NCBI GenBank assembly: GCA_902464565.1
Contig: CABQJV010000004.1
Span: forward strand, 49,648-113,647
Length of the DNA: 64,000 bases
DNA from: an uncultured Collinsella sp.
Lineage (GTDB): Bacteria; Actinomycetota; Coriobacteriia; Coriobacteriales; Coriobacteriaceae
Direction of reading: 5' to 3'
Shown here: one piece after another, positions 42,016 to 51,074 of the stretch
Layout: each line of letters opens with the position of its first letter
Position numbering within the stretch: position 1 is the first letter of the stretch
The notes under the pieces: generated by a model
Databases searched by the model: none
What the model was told of the DNA's origin: nothing
Seen by the model: the letters and a program-made list of their open reading frames with translations, nothing else
Program-made: the position numbers and the translations under genes

Positions 42016-42918
42016 ATGATTGTCGAGAACCATGCGCTGTGGGGCGAGGAGCCGACCGAGGATTATCCGGCGACGTTTACGTATTTGGGTGCCGAGCCGC
42101 TGCCCGATAAACCGAATGGCCGCCGCCCCGCGGTGATCATCTGCGGCGGAGGCGGGTTTACGCATATCGCTCCGCACGAGCAGGACCCGGTGGCGTTTGC
42201 ATTTTTGGATCGCGGCTACCAGGCCTTTGTGCTCAACTATGTCACGAGTTCTACGGGTGACGTGAGCTTTCCGCACCCCCAGGCAGATCTTGCCAAGATG
42301 GTCGCCACGGTGCGCGCCAACGCCGACGAGTGGCATGTCGATCCTAAGCGCGTGTGCGTCGTGGGATTCTCGGCGGGCGGCATGATCTGTGCCTCGCTGG
42401 CAACGCAATGGAAGACTGGTCCCTTCGCGGGCCTGGCAGGGGCGCGTCCGGACGACATTCGTCCCGATGCCGTGGTGCTGGGCTATCCATTGCTCGACTT
42501 TGCCTATGTGCGCGACATGCAGACGCGCGATCCGCGCATTGACTTGCGCGTGCCCAAGACGGGCGGCAAGACGGGGCGCGATTTGCTCAACGACTACCTG
42601 TCGATGGTGACGGGCGGCGAGGCAACTGACGAGCATTTGGCCGATATCTGCCCCACCACGCATGTTTCGCGTCAGATGCCACCGACCTTTGTGTGGGGCG
42701 TGTCCGACGACAAGACGGCGCCGATCGCGCAGGTCTACCCGTTTGCGCAGCGCATGGCCGAGGAGGGCGTTGCATGCGAGATGCACGTCTTCGACCAGGG
42801 CGGTCACGGCCTTTCGCTCGGCAACGCCAACACCGCGGTCGACAACGAGGACAAGCAGGTGGCAGTCCGTCCCTGGATTCGCCTAGCCTTCCGCTTCCTG
42901 GAGCGCCACGGGTTTTAG
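42016..42918 (+). CDS. Alpha/beta hydrolase (acetyl esterase-like)
   Basis: The 300-residue cytoplasmic hydrolase has an oxyanion-hole motif (VIICGGGGFTHI), the nucleophile elbow GFSAGG, and acid and histidine candidates in GVSDDKTAPI and DQGGHGLSLG. The pattern matches esterase/acetylxylan-esterase-like proteins of the BD-FAE type that deacetylate carbohydrates; substrate is not known. The frame is open from 41809, but ATG 42016 has GAAGGGAG before it and starts the conserved part. A foldback repeat begins at the last base of its stop codon. Confidence 0.85.
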   Translation: MIVENHALWGEEPTEDYPATFTYLGAEPLPDKPNGRRPAVIICGGGGFTHIAPHEQDPVAFAFLDRGYQAFVLNYVTSSTGDVSFPHPQADLAKMVATVRANADEWHVDPKRVCVVGFSAGGMICASLATQWKTGPFAGLAGARPDDIRPDAVVLGYPLLDFAYVRDMQTRDPRIDLRVPKTGGKTGRDLLNDYLSMVTGGEATDEHLADICPTTHVSRQMPPTFVWGVSDDKTAPIAQVYPFAQRMAEEGVACEMHVFDQGGHGLSLGNANTAVDNEDKQVAVRPWIRLAFRFLERHGF

Positions 42919-43133
42919 TTACGGCGTTTTACCAAACGCCGTAACCACTTGACGCTGCAAGCCCGCCAGGGCGGCAATCTGCCTTTCAACTTCGGCGGCA
43001 TGACCAGAAGGTCAATGCCGCCTCGTTTCAAGGCACCTTGCTCGCCCTGGCGGGCTTTCGCTGTCGGTTCCAAGACATCGGCATCGTCCTAGCTGTCAAG
43101 GGCTTGGCGTAGGTAGTCATTGGGGACGTTCTT
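42918..43133. repeat. Intergenic foldback repeat element, copy 2
   Basis: Order of parts matches copy 1: GTTACG palindrome (42918-42929/42934-42945), TTGACGCTGC, outer arm 42961-42977, inner hairpin 42994-43022 with apex GACCAGAAGGTC, outer arm 43038-43055, and a tail with TCATTGGGGACGTTCTT. Stem bases differ from copy 1 but remain paired. The remaining bases to feoAB (43134-43275) contain further CGGGGACG-type fragments and no gene. Confidence 0.85.
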
Positions 43134-43275
43134 AAGTGACTAGTCGAAAGGGACACTCTTGCGGCACTTGGCACTCGGGGACGTTTCTTTTGTGCCGGCA
43201 CTTGGGGACGGTCCTTGCAGCAATCTGTCGATTGAACGTCGTTGTGTGTTCGCGCTATCATGCATGGTTACAATT

Positions 43276-43309
43276 GGTTAGCCGTGGCAAACGGTTAGCC
43301 AAGGTAAAC
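43276..43309 (+). promoter_or_regulatory. Tandem 17-bp repeats upstream of feoAB (putative iron-regulator boxes)
   Basis: GGTTAGCCGTGGCAAAC and GGTTAGCCAAGGTAAAC abut exactly and match at 14 of 17 positions. GGTTAGCC resembles the half-site of DtxR/IdeR boxes. Position 40-75 bases before an iron transporter supports a metalloregulator site. Confidence 0.6.
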
Positions 43310-43350
43310 TAAATGCAACGCCCTGTGGGCGTCGGGGGAGGAACACGGAC

Positions 43351-45711
43351 GTGAAGCTCGATACACTCGAGATTGGAAAGGACGCCGTTGTCGCATCGGT
43401 GGCATCGGACGATCAGGCACTCCGACAGCATATTTTGGACATGGGTCTAACGCCGGGCACCGAAGTCACCATGATGAAGTACGCCCCCATGGGCGACCCG
43501 CTCGAGATCCGCCTGCGTGGCTACGAGTTGACACTGCGCAAGGACGATGCCGCTCGCATCGAGCTTGTGGGTATTCACGACACCGATACGGGTCCGCGCG
43601 CTAACGCCGCAATCGGCACGACGGAGCATCCGGCCCTGGGCGAGGGGACGTATTCGCCCCGTGCGGCAAAGACGGCCGTGCCCGAGGGCGCGCCTCTGCA
43701 CTTTGCCCTCGCCGGCAACCAAAACTGCGGCAAGACCACGTTATTCAACCAGCTGACGGGCTCCAACCAGCACGTCGGTAACTTTCCCGGCGTGACGGTC
43801 GACCGCAAAGATGGCACCATCCGTAACCATCCCGAGGCGAGCGTTACCGACCTGCCCGGCATTTACTCCCTGTCGCCGTACACAGGCGAGGAGGTCGTGA
43901 GCCGTCAGTTCATCCTCGACGAGCGTCCGGACGCCATCATCGACATCATTGACGCCACCAACATCGAGCGCAACCTGTACCTGACACTGCAGCTCATGGA
44001 GCTCGACCGTCCTATGGTCATCGCGCTCAACATGATGGACGAGGTGACCGCCAACGGCGGCGCCGTGGACGTCAACCTGCTCGAGAGCCTGTTGGGCGTG
44101 CCCGTTGTCCCCATTAGCGCTGCCCGCAACGAGGGTATCGGTGAGTTGGTGGATCATGCCTTGCACGTGGCGCGGTTCCGCGAGCGCCCCGGTCGCCTGG
44201 ACTTTTGCGCGCCCGACGGTCCGGACGGCGGTGCGCTGCATCGCTGCATCCACGGTATTGCTAACCTGATCGAGGACCATGCCGTGACGGCGCACATCCC
44301 GGTGCGCTTTGCGGCGACCAAGCTGGTCGAGGGCGACGAGCTGGTGACCGAGTCGCTTCACCTGGATCGCAATGAGCTCGACGCTATCGAGCACATCATC
44401 ACCCAGATGGAGGGCGAGGCCGGCACCGACCGCCTATCTGCGCTGGCCGATATGCGTTTTAGCTTTATCGGCGACGTGTGCGGGCGTTGCGTCGTCAAGC
44501 CGCACGAGAGCCGCGAGCACGTGCGCTCCGTCAAGATTGACCGCATCCTGACAGGTCGTTACACAGCCATTCCGGCGTTTCTGGTGATCATGGGCCTCGT
44601 CTTTTGGCTGACGTTTGGCGTGATCGGCGCGGCGTTGCAGGGACTCATGGAGGACGGTATCGCTGCCATCATCGCCTCGGCCGATGCGGGCCTCAAGGCG
44701 TTCGGTACCAACGACGTGGTGCGCTCGCTGGCTGTCGACGGCGTGCTTACGGGCGTGGGCAGTGTGCTGACCTTCCTGCCGATTATCGTCGTGCTCTTTT
44801 TGTTCCTCTCCATTCTGGAAGACTCCGGATACATGGCGCGCGTGGCCTTTGTCATGGATAAGGTGTTGCGTCGCTTTGGCCTGTCGGGCCGCAGTTTCGT
44901 GCCCATGCTCGTCGGTTTTGGCTGCACCGTGCCGGCTATCATGTCGACCCGTACGCTCCCATCCGAGCACGACCGCAAGATGACGGTCATGCTCACGCCG
45001 TTTATGAGCTGCTCAGCCAAGTTGCCGGTTTACGGCTTGCTGTGCGGGGCGTTTTTCCCGCAGGCGACGGTTCCCGCCATGGTCTCGCTCTATCTGATCG
45101 GTATCGTGGTCGGCTGTATCGCGGCTTTGGTGCTCAACCGCACGGCATTTAAGGGCGACCCGGTGCCGTTTATCATGGAGCTTCCCAATTACCGCCTGCC
45201 GAGCGTCAAGACGACGGTGATGCTGGCATGGGATAAGGCCAAGGACTTCATCACCAAGGCCTTTACCATTATCTTTGCCGCTACGGTGGTCATCTGGTTC
45301 CTGCAGACGTTCGATATCCGCTTTAATGTGGTCGCCGACCAGTCGCAAAGCCTGCTTGCCGGTCTGGGTAGCATCATCGCGCCGGTGTTGGCCCCGCTCG
45401 GCTTTGGCGACTGGCGCGCCTCGACGGCGCTCGTCACGGGGCTCATTGCCAAGGAGAGCGTCATCTCGACGCTCACGGTGCTTTTGGGCGCAACGTCGCC
45501 CGCGGCGCTGTCGACCATGTTTTCGCCGTTTACCGCCTACGTGTTCTTGGTCTTTACGTTGCTGTACCCGCCTTGTGTGGCGGCAATCGGCGCCGTCAAG
45601 AGCGAGTTGGGCGCGCGCTATGCCGTGGCCGTATTCGCGTTTCAGGTCGCCGTTGCCTGGATCGTGGCGTTTGTCGTGCATTCGGCGGGCATATTGCTGG
45701 GGTTGGCTTAG
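43351..45711 (+). CDS. feoB: Ferrous iron transporter, fused FeoA-FeoB
   Basis: The 786-residue protein imports Fe2+. Residues 1 to about 76 form a FeoA-like SH3 domain (GLTPGTEVTMMKYAPMGDPL). After a linker comes the FeoB G domain with G1 GNQNCGKTTLF near 124 (unusual Cys in place of Ser), GNFPGVTVDRKDG, DLPGIYSLSPYTGEE and NMMDE. The membrane part has the two Gate regions (RFGLSGRSFVPMLVGFGCTV, LTPFMSCSAKLPVYGLLCGA) with their conserved Cys residues. The GTG start at 43351 has GGGGGAGGA eight bases before it. A hairpin follows the stop. Confidence 0.96.
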   Translation: MKLDTLEIGKDAVVASVASDDQALRQHILDMGLTPGTEVTMMKYAPMGDPLEIRLRGYELTLRKDDAARIELVGIHDTDTGPRANAAIGTTEHPALGEGTYSPRAAKTAVPEGAPLHFALAGNQNCGKTTLFNQLTGSNQHVGNFPGVTVDRKDGTIRNHPEASVTDLPGIYSLSPYTGEEVVSRQFILDERPDAIIDIIDATNIERNLYLTLQLMELDRPMVIALNMMDEVTANGGAVDVNLLESLLGVPVVPISAARNEGIGELVDHALHVARFRERPGRLDFCAPDGPDGGALHRCIHGIANLIEDHAVTAHIPVRFAATKLVEGDELVTESLHLDRNELDAIEHIITQMEGEAGTDRLSALADMRFSFIGDVCGRCVVKPHESREHVRSVKIDRILTGRYTAIPAFLVIMGLVFWLTFGVIGAALQGLMEDGIAAIIASADAGLKAFGTNDVVRSLAVDGVLTGVGSVLTFLPIIVVLFLFLSILEDSGYMARVAFVMDKVLRRFGLSGRSFVPMLVGFGCTVPAIMSTRTLPSEHDRKMTVMLTPFMSCSAKLPVYGLLCGAFFPQATVPAMVSLYLIGIVVGCIAALVLNRTAFKGDPVPFIMELPNYRLPSVKTTVMLAWDKAKDFITKAFTIIFAATVVIWFLQTFDIRFNVVADQSQSLLAGLGSIIAPVLAPLGFGDWRASTALVTGLIAKESVISTLTVLLGATSPAALSTMFSPFTAYVFLVFTLLYPPCVAAIGAVKSELGARYAVAVFAFQVAVAWIVAFVVHSAGILLGLA

Positions 45712-45752
45712 TTATGAATTGACGGCGCAACCTCTGTGTATCGAATTGTTTT

Positions 45753-45786
45753 CGGCCCCGCATCTGTACTGACGGATGCGGGGCCG
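45753..45786 (+). terminator. Hairpin after feoB
   Basis: CGGCCCCGCATC and GATGCGGGGCCG form a 12-bp perfect stem. The T tract is poor, and its right arm overlaps the next promoter. Confidence 0.55.
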
Positions 45787-45798
45787 TTGCTATATAAT
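45769..45798 (+). promoter_or_regulatory. Promoter of the MFS gene
   Basis: CTGACG, an 18-base spacer and a consensus TATAAT at 45793-45798, 34 bases before the start codon. Confidence 0.5.
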
Positions 45799-45831
45799 CG
45801 CCTCCGCTCAAAACGATTGGAGACGTTATAT

Positions 45832-47028
45832 ATGACTCAGACAAGGCAAGACGGCATCACGCTCAAGCAGTGGCTCCCACTCGTCGGGCTCACCTGCTGT
45901 GCGTTCGTGTTCAACACGTCGGAGTTTATGCCCATCGGCCTTTTGACTGATATCGCCGCGTCGTTCTCGCTCACCGAGGCCCAGGCGGGCATCATGATCT
46001 CGGTCTATGCCTGGGGCGTCATGCTGCTGTCGCTGCCGCTCATGGTGTTCGCCTCGCGCTTTGAGTTCAAGCGGATGCTGCTGGGCGTGCTGGCCGTGTT
46101 CTCGCTCGGTCAGTTCCTGTCCGCTGTGGCGCCGACCTATCCCATCCTGGTCTGCGCGCGCCTGGTGGTCGCTTGCGCACATGCCGTGTTCTGGTCAGTC
46201 GCCTCGATTATGGCCTCGCGCCTGGTCGACACTCGCCACGGCGCGCTCGCCATCAGCATGATCGCTACGGGCTCGTCCATCGCGCAGATCTTTGGCCTGC
46301 CGCTCGGTCGCGCCATTGGCTTGGCCGTGGGCTGGCGCATGACGTTTGCCGTGGTCGGGGGCCTCTCAGCCATCGCGGCCGTCTACCAGGCAGCGGTGTT
46401 CCCGGCCATGCCGGCGGGTGAGCGCTTTACCGTCAGACAGCTGCCCGAGCTGCTCAAGAACCCGCTCCTCATCGCGCTCTACGCAGTCACGGTCTTCATG
46501 GCGACCGGCTATTACGCAAGCTACAGCTATATCGAGCCTTTCCTGGCTCAGGTCGCCCATGTCGACGCAAGCGCTATCACCATGACGCTGACGGCGTTCG
46601 GCTGCTCCGGTCTGCTCGGAAGCTGGCTGTTCGGCCGCCTGTTCGATGGGCATCGCTTCCCGTTCTTGGCTATCACGCTCTCCGGCGTGCCGGTGGCCCT
46701 GCTGCTCATGGGGCCGGCCGCATCGTCGCTCGTGACAGTGCTTGCCGTCTGCGCACTGTGGGGTTGCTGCGCCACGGCCTTTAACGTGGCGTTTCAGGCC
46801 GAGCTCATCAAGCACACGCCGGCAGATTCGTCGGCCGTCGCCATGTCGATCTTCTCGGGCCTGTTCAACCTCGGTATCGGCACGGGTACCGCGATCGGCG
46901 GAGCCGTGGTTTCGGGTCCCGGTATCGCCTGGATCGGCTTCGCGGGCGGGTCGATTGCCGTCGTGGGCGTCATCCTCGCTATCACGGTGATGTTCCCGGC
47001 CATACGCCGCGCAAAGTCTGTCGCCTAA
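45832..47028 (+). CDS. MFS transporter, sugar efflux (SotB/DHA1) type
   Basis: The 398-residue, 12-helix major facilitator is probably a proton-driven exporter. N-terminal NTSEFMPIGLLTDIAASFSL is the conserved TM1-TM2 motif of SotB/YdhP/AraJ proteins. Further features are RLVVACAHAVFWSVASIMAS with the motif B/C-like GSSIAQIFGLPLGRAIG, and GTGTAIGGAVVSGPG late in the sequence. E. coli SotB exports sugars and IPTG-type analogues; substrate here is not known. ATG 45832 has TTGGAGA eight bases before it. Confidence 0.88.
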   Translation: MTQTRQDGITLKQWLPLVGLTCCAFVFNTSEFMPIGLLTDIAASFSLTEAQAGIMISVYAWGVMLLSLPLMVFASRFEFKRMLLGVLAVFSLGQFLSAVAPTYPILVCARLVVACAHAVFWSVASIMASRLVDTRHGALAISMIATGSSIAQIFGLPLGRAIGLAVGWRMTFAVVGGLSAIAAVYQAAVFPAMPAGERFTVRQLPELLKNPLLIALYAVTVFMATGYYASYSYIEPFLAQVAHVDASAITMTLTAFGCSGLLGSWLFGRLFDGHRFPFLAITLSGVPVALLLMGPAASSLVTVLAVCALWGCCATAFNVAFQAELIKHTPADSSAVAMSIFSGLFNLGIGTGTAIGGAVVSGPGIAWIGFAGGSIAVVGVILAITVMFPAIRRAKSVA

Positions 47029-47043
47029 TCACGTTTCCTCATC

Positions 47044-47110
47044 AGTTGCGGTGGAATAGTTCCTGTTTAAGGCCTCTGAAGGCCCAGGCAGGAACTATTC
47101 CACCGCAACT
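47044..47110. repeat. Inverted-repeat pair AGTTGCGGTG-AATA, copy 2
   Basis: Perfect 22-base arms (47044-47065 and 47089-47110) beginning AGTTGCGGTGGAATA flank a 23-base loop that itself has GGCCT/AGGCC symmetry. It lies 16 bases after the MFS stop and is related to 3672-3738. Confidence 0.8.
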
Positions 47111-47181
47111 TATTTTGGGGGAGAGGATACAAGCTGGACATACAATGGATGTCGTTATGTTGAGCTTACCGGGAGGTTGCT

Positions 47182-48558
47182 ATGTGGGCATACGAGACGA
47201 CGTTCTACCAGATTTATCCGCTGGGCTTTTGCGGAGCTCCGCGCGAGAATGCCGCACCCGTTGCCGAGGACGAACTCTCTCAAGCTGCCGGCACTGCACC
47301 CAGCCCCGATGCCCCCATCATGAAGATTGCCCAATGGGCCGACTACCTGCAGGAACTCGGCGTTGGCACTGTGCTCATCAACCCGCCGCTCGAATCTGAT
47401 AGCCACGGCTACGATGCACGCAGCCTGCGCCACATCGACCGCCGCCTGGGTGGGGACGCCGACTTTGCCGCCGTATGCGACACGCTGCATGCCCATGGCA
47501 TCCGCGTGGTGCTCGATGCCGTATTCAACCACGTCGGCCGAGGTTTTTGGGCCTTTCGCGATGTGCAGGAGCGTAAGTGGGACTCGCCGTACAAGGACTG
47601 GTTCCACATTAGCTTTGATGGCGACTCCTGCTACGGCGACGGCTTTTGGTACGAGGGTTGGGAAGGCCATTTTGAGCTCGTGAAGCTCAACTTGCAAAAC
47701 CCTGCCGTGGTCAATTACCTGCTTGAGTCCGTGCACCGCTGGGCCGAGGTCTTTGGCGTCGACGGCCTGCGCCTGGACGTTGCCTATATGCTCGACCGCG
47801 ACTTCATGCGTCGTCTGCATAGCTTCGCCCGTGAGCTCAAGCCCGACTTCGTGCTGATCGGCGAGACGCTCCACGGCGACTACAACCAGATCGTCAACGA
47901 CGAGATGCTCGACTCCTGCACCAACTACGAGTGTTACAAGGGCCTGTACTCCAGCTTTAACTCGGTCAACATGTTCGAGATTGCACACTCGCTGCACCGT
48001 CAGTTTGGCGGCGACCCCTGGTGCATCTACCGCGGCAAGCACCTGCTGTCGTTTGTCGACAACCACGACGTGCCGCGACTGGCAAGCATCCTCACTGACA
48101 AGTCGTGCCTGCGTCCCGCCTACGGCATGCTCTTTGGCATGCCAGGCATCCCGTGCGTCTACTATGGCAGCGAGTGGGGAATTGCTGGCGAAAAGGGCGG
48201 CCCCGATGGCGACTGGGCGCTGCGCCCTGCGCTCGATGAGCCTGCGCCCAATGAGCTGACGGCGTTCATCACGCAACTCGCACACCTTCGCTCGACCGAC
48301 GACGCGGCTGCCCGTGCTCTCAACTACGGTGCCTATCGCAACGTGGTGATCCAGAACAAGCAGCTGCTGTTCGAGCGCGCCTGTGACGGCGCGACGGTAC
48401 TCGTGGCGGTGAATGCCGTGGGTGAGCCTTACACCTTTGGTGCCGGCGAACTCAACGGGTCCTTTGTCGACCTGCTTGCCGCCGATGCGCCCACGGTCGA
48501 GCTGACGGGTACCCTTGAGCTTGCACCCTACGAGGTGCGCTATCTGTTGAGAGCCTAG
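47182..48558 (+). CDS. Alpha-amylase family glycoside hydrolase (GH13)
   Basis: The 458-residue protein has no signal peptide, so it acts on internalised malto-oligosaccharides or related glucans. The (beta/alpha)8 barrel motifs are present: VVLDAVFNHVGRGFWAF (region I), GLRLDVAYML with nucleophile D199 (region II), IGETLHGDY with acid/base E228 (region III) and SFVDNHDVPRL with D293 (region IV). Substrate contacts FWYEGWEGHFELVKLNLQNP fit neopullulanase/maltodextrin glucosidase relatives. GGGAGG precedes ATG 47182. A glycosylase gene follows 3 bases after the stop. Confidence 0.92.
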   Translation: MWAYETTFYQIYPLGFCGAPRENAAPVAEDELSQAAGTAPSPDAPIMKIAQWADYLQELGVGTVLINPPLESDSHGYDARSLRHIDRRLGGDADFAAVCDTLHAHGIRVVLDAVFNHVGRGFWAFRDVQERKWDSPYKDWFHISFDGDSCYGDGFWYEGWEGHFELVKLNLQNPAVVNYLLESVHRWAEVFGVDGLRLDVAYMLDRDFMRRLHSFARELKPDFVLIGETLHGDYNQIVNDEMLDSCTNYECYKGLYSSFNSVNMFEIAHSLHRQFGGDPWCIYRGKHLLSFVDNHDVPRLASILTDKSCLRPAYGMLFGMPGIPCVYYGSEWGIAGEKGGPDGDWALRPALDEPAPNELTAFITQLAHLRSTDDAAARALNYGAYRNVVIQNKQLLFERACDGATVLVAVNAVGEPYTFGAGELNGSFVDLLAADAPTVELTGTLELAPYEVRYLLRA

Positions 48559-48561
48559 CCC

Positions 48562-49131
48562 ATGGCCGTGTCTGACGAGGACTATCAACATATTGAGCAT
48601 GGGTTTGAGCCTGTGTTCGACCAACGCTCGCGCGTTTTGGTGCTGGGGTCGTTTCCCTCGGTGCTTTCGCGCGCCAATGCCTTTTATTACGGCAACCCTC
48701 AGAATCGCTTTTGGCGTGTGATGGCCACGTGCCTCGGTATGCCTGTGCCGCCCAACGAGGGCGATCCTTTGGCAAGCGGTGAGCCCGTGACGCTTGACGC
48801 CTCGATTGCCGCCAAGCGGGCTATGCTGCTGAACGGCGGCGTGGCCCTGTGGGACGTGATCGAGAGCTGCGACATTAAGGGCTCGAGCGATGCGAGCATT
48901 CGTAACGTTGTGCCGGCACATATCGAGCGCATTACCGGCGCAGCTCCCATTGAGCAGGTGATATGCAACGGTGGTACAGCTGGCCGGCTCTACAAGCGCT
49001 ATCTACAAGAGCGCACCGGGCTGCCGGCCATCGTTCTGCCGTCGACAAGTCCCGCCAATGCGGCGTGGCGTCTGGAACGCCTTGTCGAGCGCTGGAGTGA
49101 AGCCGTTGATTGGCAGGCTTTTTCGATTTAG
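48562..49131 (+). CDS. DNA-deoxyinosine glycosylase (UDG superfamily)
   Basis: The 189-residue base-excision repair enzyme has the UDG-superfamily motif 1 variant VLGSFPSVLSRANAFYYGNP followed by QNRFWRVM, ALWDVIESCDIKGSSDASI, and C-terminal VLPSTSPANAAW. This is the pattern of family 6 hypoxanthine-DNA glycosylases. It probably removes deaminated adenine from DNA. It is read 3 bases after the amylase gene, although function is unrelated, and its stop overlaps the end of the convergent gene by 4 bases. Confidence 0.88.
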   Translation: MAVSDEDYQHIEHGFEPVFDQRSRVLVLGSFPSVLSRANAFYYGNPQNRFWRVMATCLGMPVPPNEGDPLASGEPVTLDASIAAKRAMLLNGGVALWDVIESCDIKGSSDASIRNVVPAHIERITGAAPIEQVICNGGTAGRLYKRYLQERTGLPAIVLPSTSPANAAWRLERLVERWSEAVDWQAFSI

Positions 49132-49784
49132 CAGTTTGAGTGCTCGGCAAGATGCCTCATAACGGCGTGCCAGATCGGTGTGGGCAGCGCAGACGTGGCG
49201 CGCACCATGCCGTCGGTGTCGACGCCACCCGTTGCGGCGCCACCGAGCTTCTGCGCGTGTTCGACGGAACACCCCATGCGAACGGCGCCCACGAGCTTGT
49301 CCATGGCCTCCGAAAACGGTCGCCGCAAGAGTCCCATGCGCGGGGAGCGACGAAGCGCTGCGATGCCGCTGCCGGCGCAGATGGCAATGCCGCCACACCA
49401 CAATTGGTCATGGCGCTCACATGCCTTGTGCAGGCGAACAGCGGTCCCACGCGCCTGCTCAGTGCCCTCTTGTGCGGCTCGAATCGCGGCATAGACGCGC
49501 GTTCCCGTACCGCCAAAGCGCTCAAGCGCCTGCTCGATGGCTGTCAACGTCTCATCGTCAGCCACATCTTCAATGGCCAGCACGATGCCATCGGCAACGT
49601 TGCCGGCGTCATTTGCCTTCAAGTCGACCGGGCGGGGGAGTGCGGTGCCGGAAAGCTGAGCATAGGCGGCGATGGCATCCTGCAGGTCCCAGAGCAAAAA
49701 ATCAAGATCGGCGCTATTGGGAATACTGATATACGCAATGGTGTGCAGTGTTTTTGGTACGTCGCCACGCGTGATTGTCTCCAT
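49128..49784 (-). CDS. Conserved hypothetical protein, possible flavodoxin/FMN-reductase-like fold
   Basis: The 218-residue soluble protein was not confidently recognised. The N-terminal strand TLHTIAYISIPNSADLDFLL, a central VYAAIRAAQEG segment and WCGGIAICAGSGIAALRRSP recall the C-terminal halves of NAD(P)H-dependent FMN-reductase-like proteins that carry WCGGLGIG-type motifs. No classic FMN-binding loop was seen at the N-terminus. GGAGA-type sequence precedes ATG 49784. It overlaps the glycosylase gene tail-to-tail. Confidence 0.6.
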   Translation of the reverse strand: METITRGDVPKTLHTIAYISIPNSADLDFLLWDLQDAIAAYAQLSGTALPRPVDLKANDAGNVADGIVLAIEDVADDETLTAIEQALERFGGTGTRVYAAIRAAQEGTEQARGTAVRLHKACERHDQLWCGGIAICAGSGIAALRRSPRMGLLRRPFSEAMDKLVGAVRMGCSVEHAQKLGGAATGGVDTDGMVRATSALPTPIWHAVMRHLAEHSNC

Positions 49785-49877
49785 GCCATCTCCTTTCCGG
49801 CTCGTTTCCGTTTAGGTTACACCGTCTGGCGGCGCCCCGCCGCGCTATCCTAGTGCAACCCTTACGAAAGGAACGCC

Positions 49878-51014
49878 ATGCGACTGCCCATGAATACCTC
49901 GCTTGCCACGCTCAAGCCCTCCGGTATCCGCCGGATCAACGCGCTCGCCGCCCAGCACCCGGGGTGCATCGCGCTTGCGCTTGGCGAGCCCGATTTTCCC
50001 ACGCCCGATGTGATTAGTGCCGAGGTGACCGCCGCACTGGACCGCGGTGACACGCACTATCCGCCCAACAACGGTCGCCCCGCCCTGCGTGATGCACTGT
50101 CCAAATATATGGATGACGCGGGCCTGGCGTTTTCCGCCGATGAGGTCATCCTGACCGACGGTGCGACCGAGGCACTGTCGGCAACATTCATGGCTATGCT
50201 CAACCCCGGCGACGAGGTCATTATCCCCACGCCGGCCTTTGGCCTGTACGAGAGCATCGTCGTGGCCAACCACGCCAAAGCAGTCTTTTTGGATACGGAG
50301 CCTGCGCAATTTCAGATTGACGAGGATGCGCTTCGTGCTTGCGTGACGCCGGCGACCAAGGCCATCGTCATCTGCTCGCCCAACAATCCTACGGGCTGTA
50401 TCCTCAACGCGGCTTCGCTTGACGCCGTGGCGCACGTGGCGGAGCAGACGGGCATCTACGTGGTCTGCGACGACGTATACAACCGCCTGGTTTATGTGGA
50501 TGGCTACGAGCGCTTTGCCCAGCATCACCCGGAGCTTCGCGATCAGACGGTCGTCATCGAGAGCTTCTCCAAGCCCTGGGCCATGACCGGCTGGCGCCTG
50601 GGCTGGCTCGCAGCGGCAGCCCCCGTCATCGCCGAGATTGCCAAGGCTCACCAATACTTAGTATCGAGCGCCGTCTCCTTCGAAATGGACGCCGCAGCCC
50701 GAGCCCTGACCGTCGACCCCACCCCCATGCTCGAAGTCTACCGAGCCCGCCGCAAACGCGTGCTGACCGCTCTCAACAACATGGGCCTCGACGTGGTAGA
50801 GCCTGCAGGAGCCTTCTACGCCTTCCCCAGCATCAAACAATACGGCCTAACCAGCGAAGACTTCTGTATTAAAGCCATCAAAGAAGCAAACGTAGCCCTA
50901 GTCCCCGGAATCTGTTTCGGAACCGAAGGCCACGTCCGCTTAAGCTACTGCGTCTCCGACAAAAATCTGGACGAAGGTCTCCGCCGCCTGTCCACCTTCA
51001 TTTCAACCTTATAG
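49878..51014 (+). CDS. PLP-dependent aminotransferase, class I/II
   Basis: The 378-residue fold-type I aminotransferase has IALALGEPDFPTPDVI, THYPPNNGRPALRDALSKYM, TDGATEALSATFMAMLNPGD, CSPNNPTGCIL and YVVCDDVYNRLVY. The PLP lysine is K232 in SFSKPWAMTGWRLGW, and the carboxylate-binding Arg is in HVRLSYC. Its amino donor/acceptor (aspartate, aromatic or methionine-type) is not assigned. GAAAGGA precedes ATG 49878. Codon use changes abruptly near 50,640: upstream GAG is used almost throughout, downstream six of seven Glu codons are GAA and the Lys codons are AAA. Confidence 0.93.
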   Translation: MRLPMNTSLATLKPSGIRRINALAAQHPGCIALALGEPDFPTPDVISAEVTAALDRGDTHYPPNNGRPALRDALSKYMDDAGLAFSADEVILTDGATEALSATFMAMLNPGDEVIIPTPAFGLYESIVVANHAKAVFLDTEPAQFQIDEDALRACVTPATKAIVICSPNNPTGCILNAASLDAVAHVAEQTGIYVVCDDVYNRLVYVDGYERFAQHHPELRDQTVVIESFSKPWAMTGWRLGWLAAAAPVIAEIAKAHQYLVSSAVSFEMDAAARALTVDPTPMLEVYRARRKRVLTALNNMGLDVVEPAGAFYAFPSIKQYGLTSEDFCIKAIKEANVALVPGICFGTEGHVRLSYCVSDKNLDEGLRRLSTFISTL

Positions 51015-51074
51015 CCCAACGGGACGCAACACATCAGCCCACCGACCCAAGCATTATGAGTGGGGGCGTCAGCC

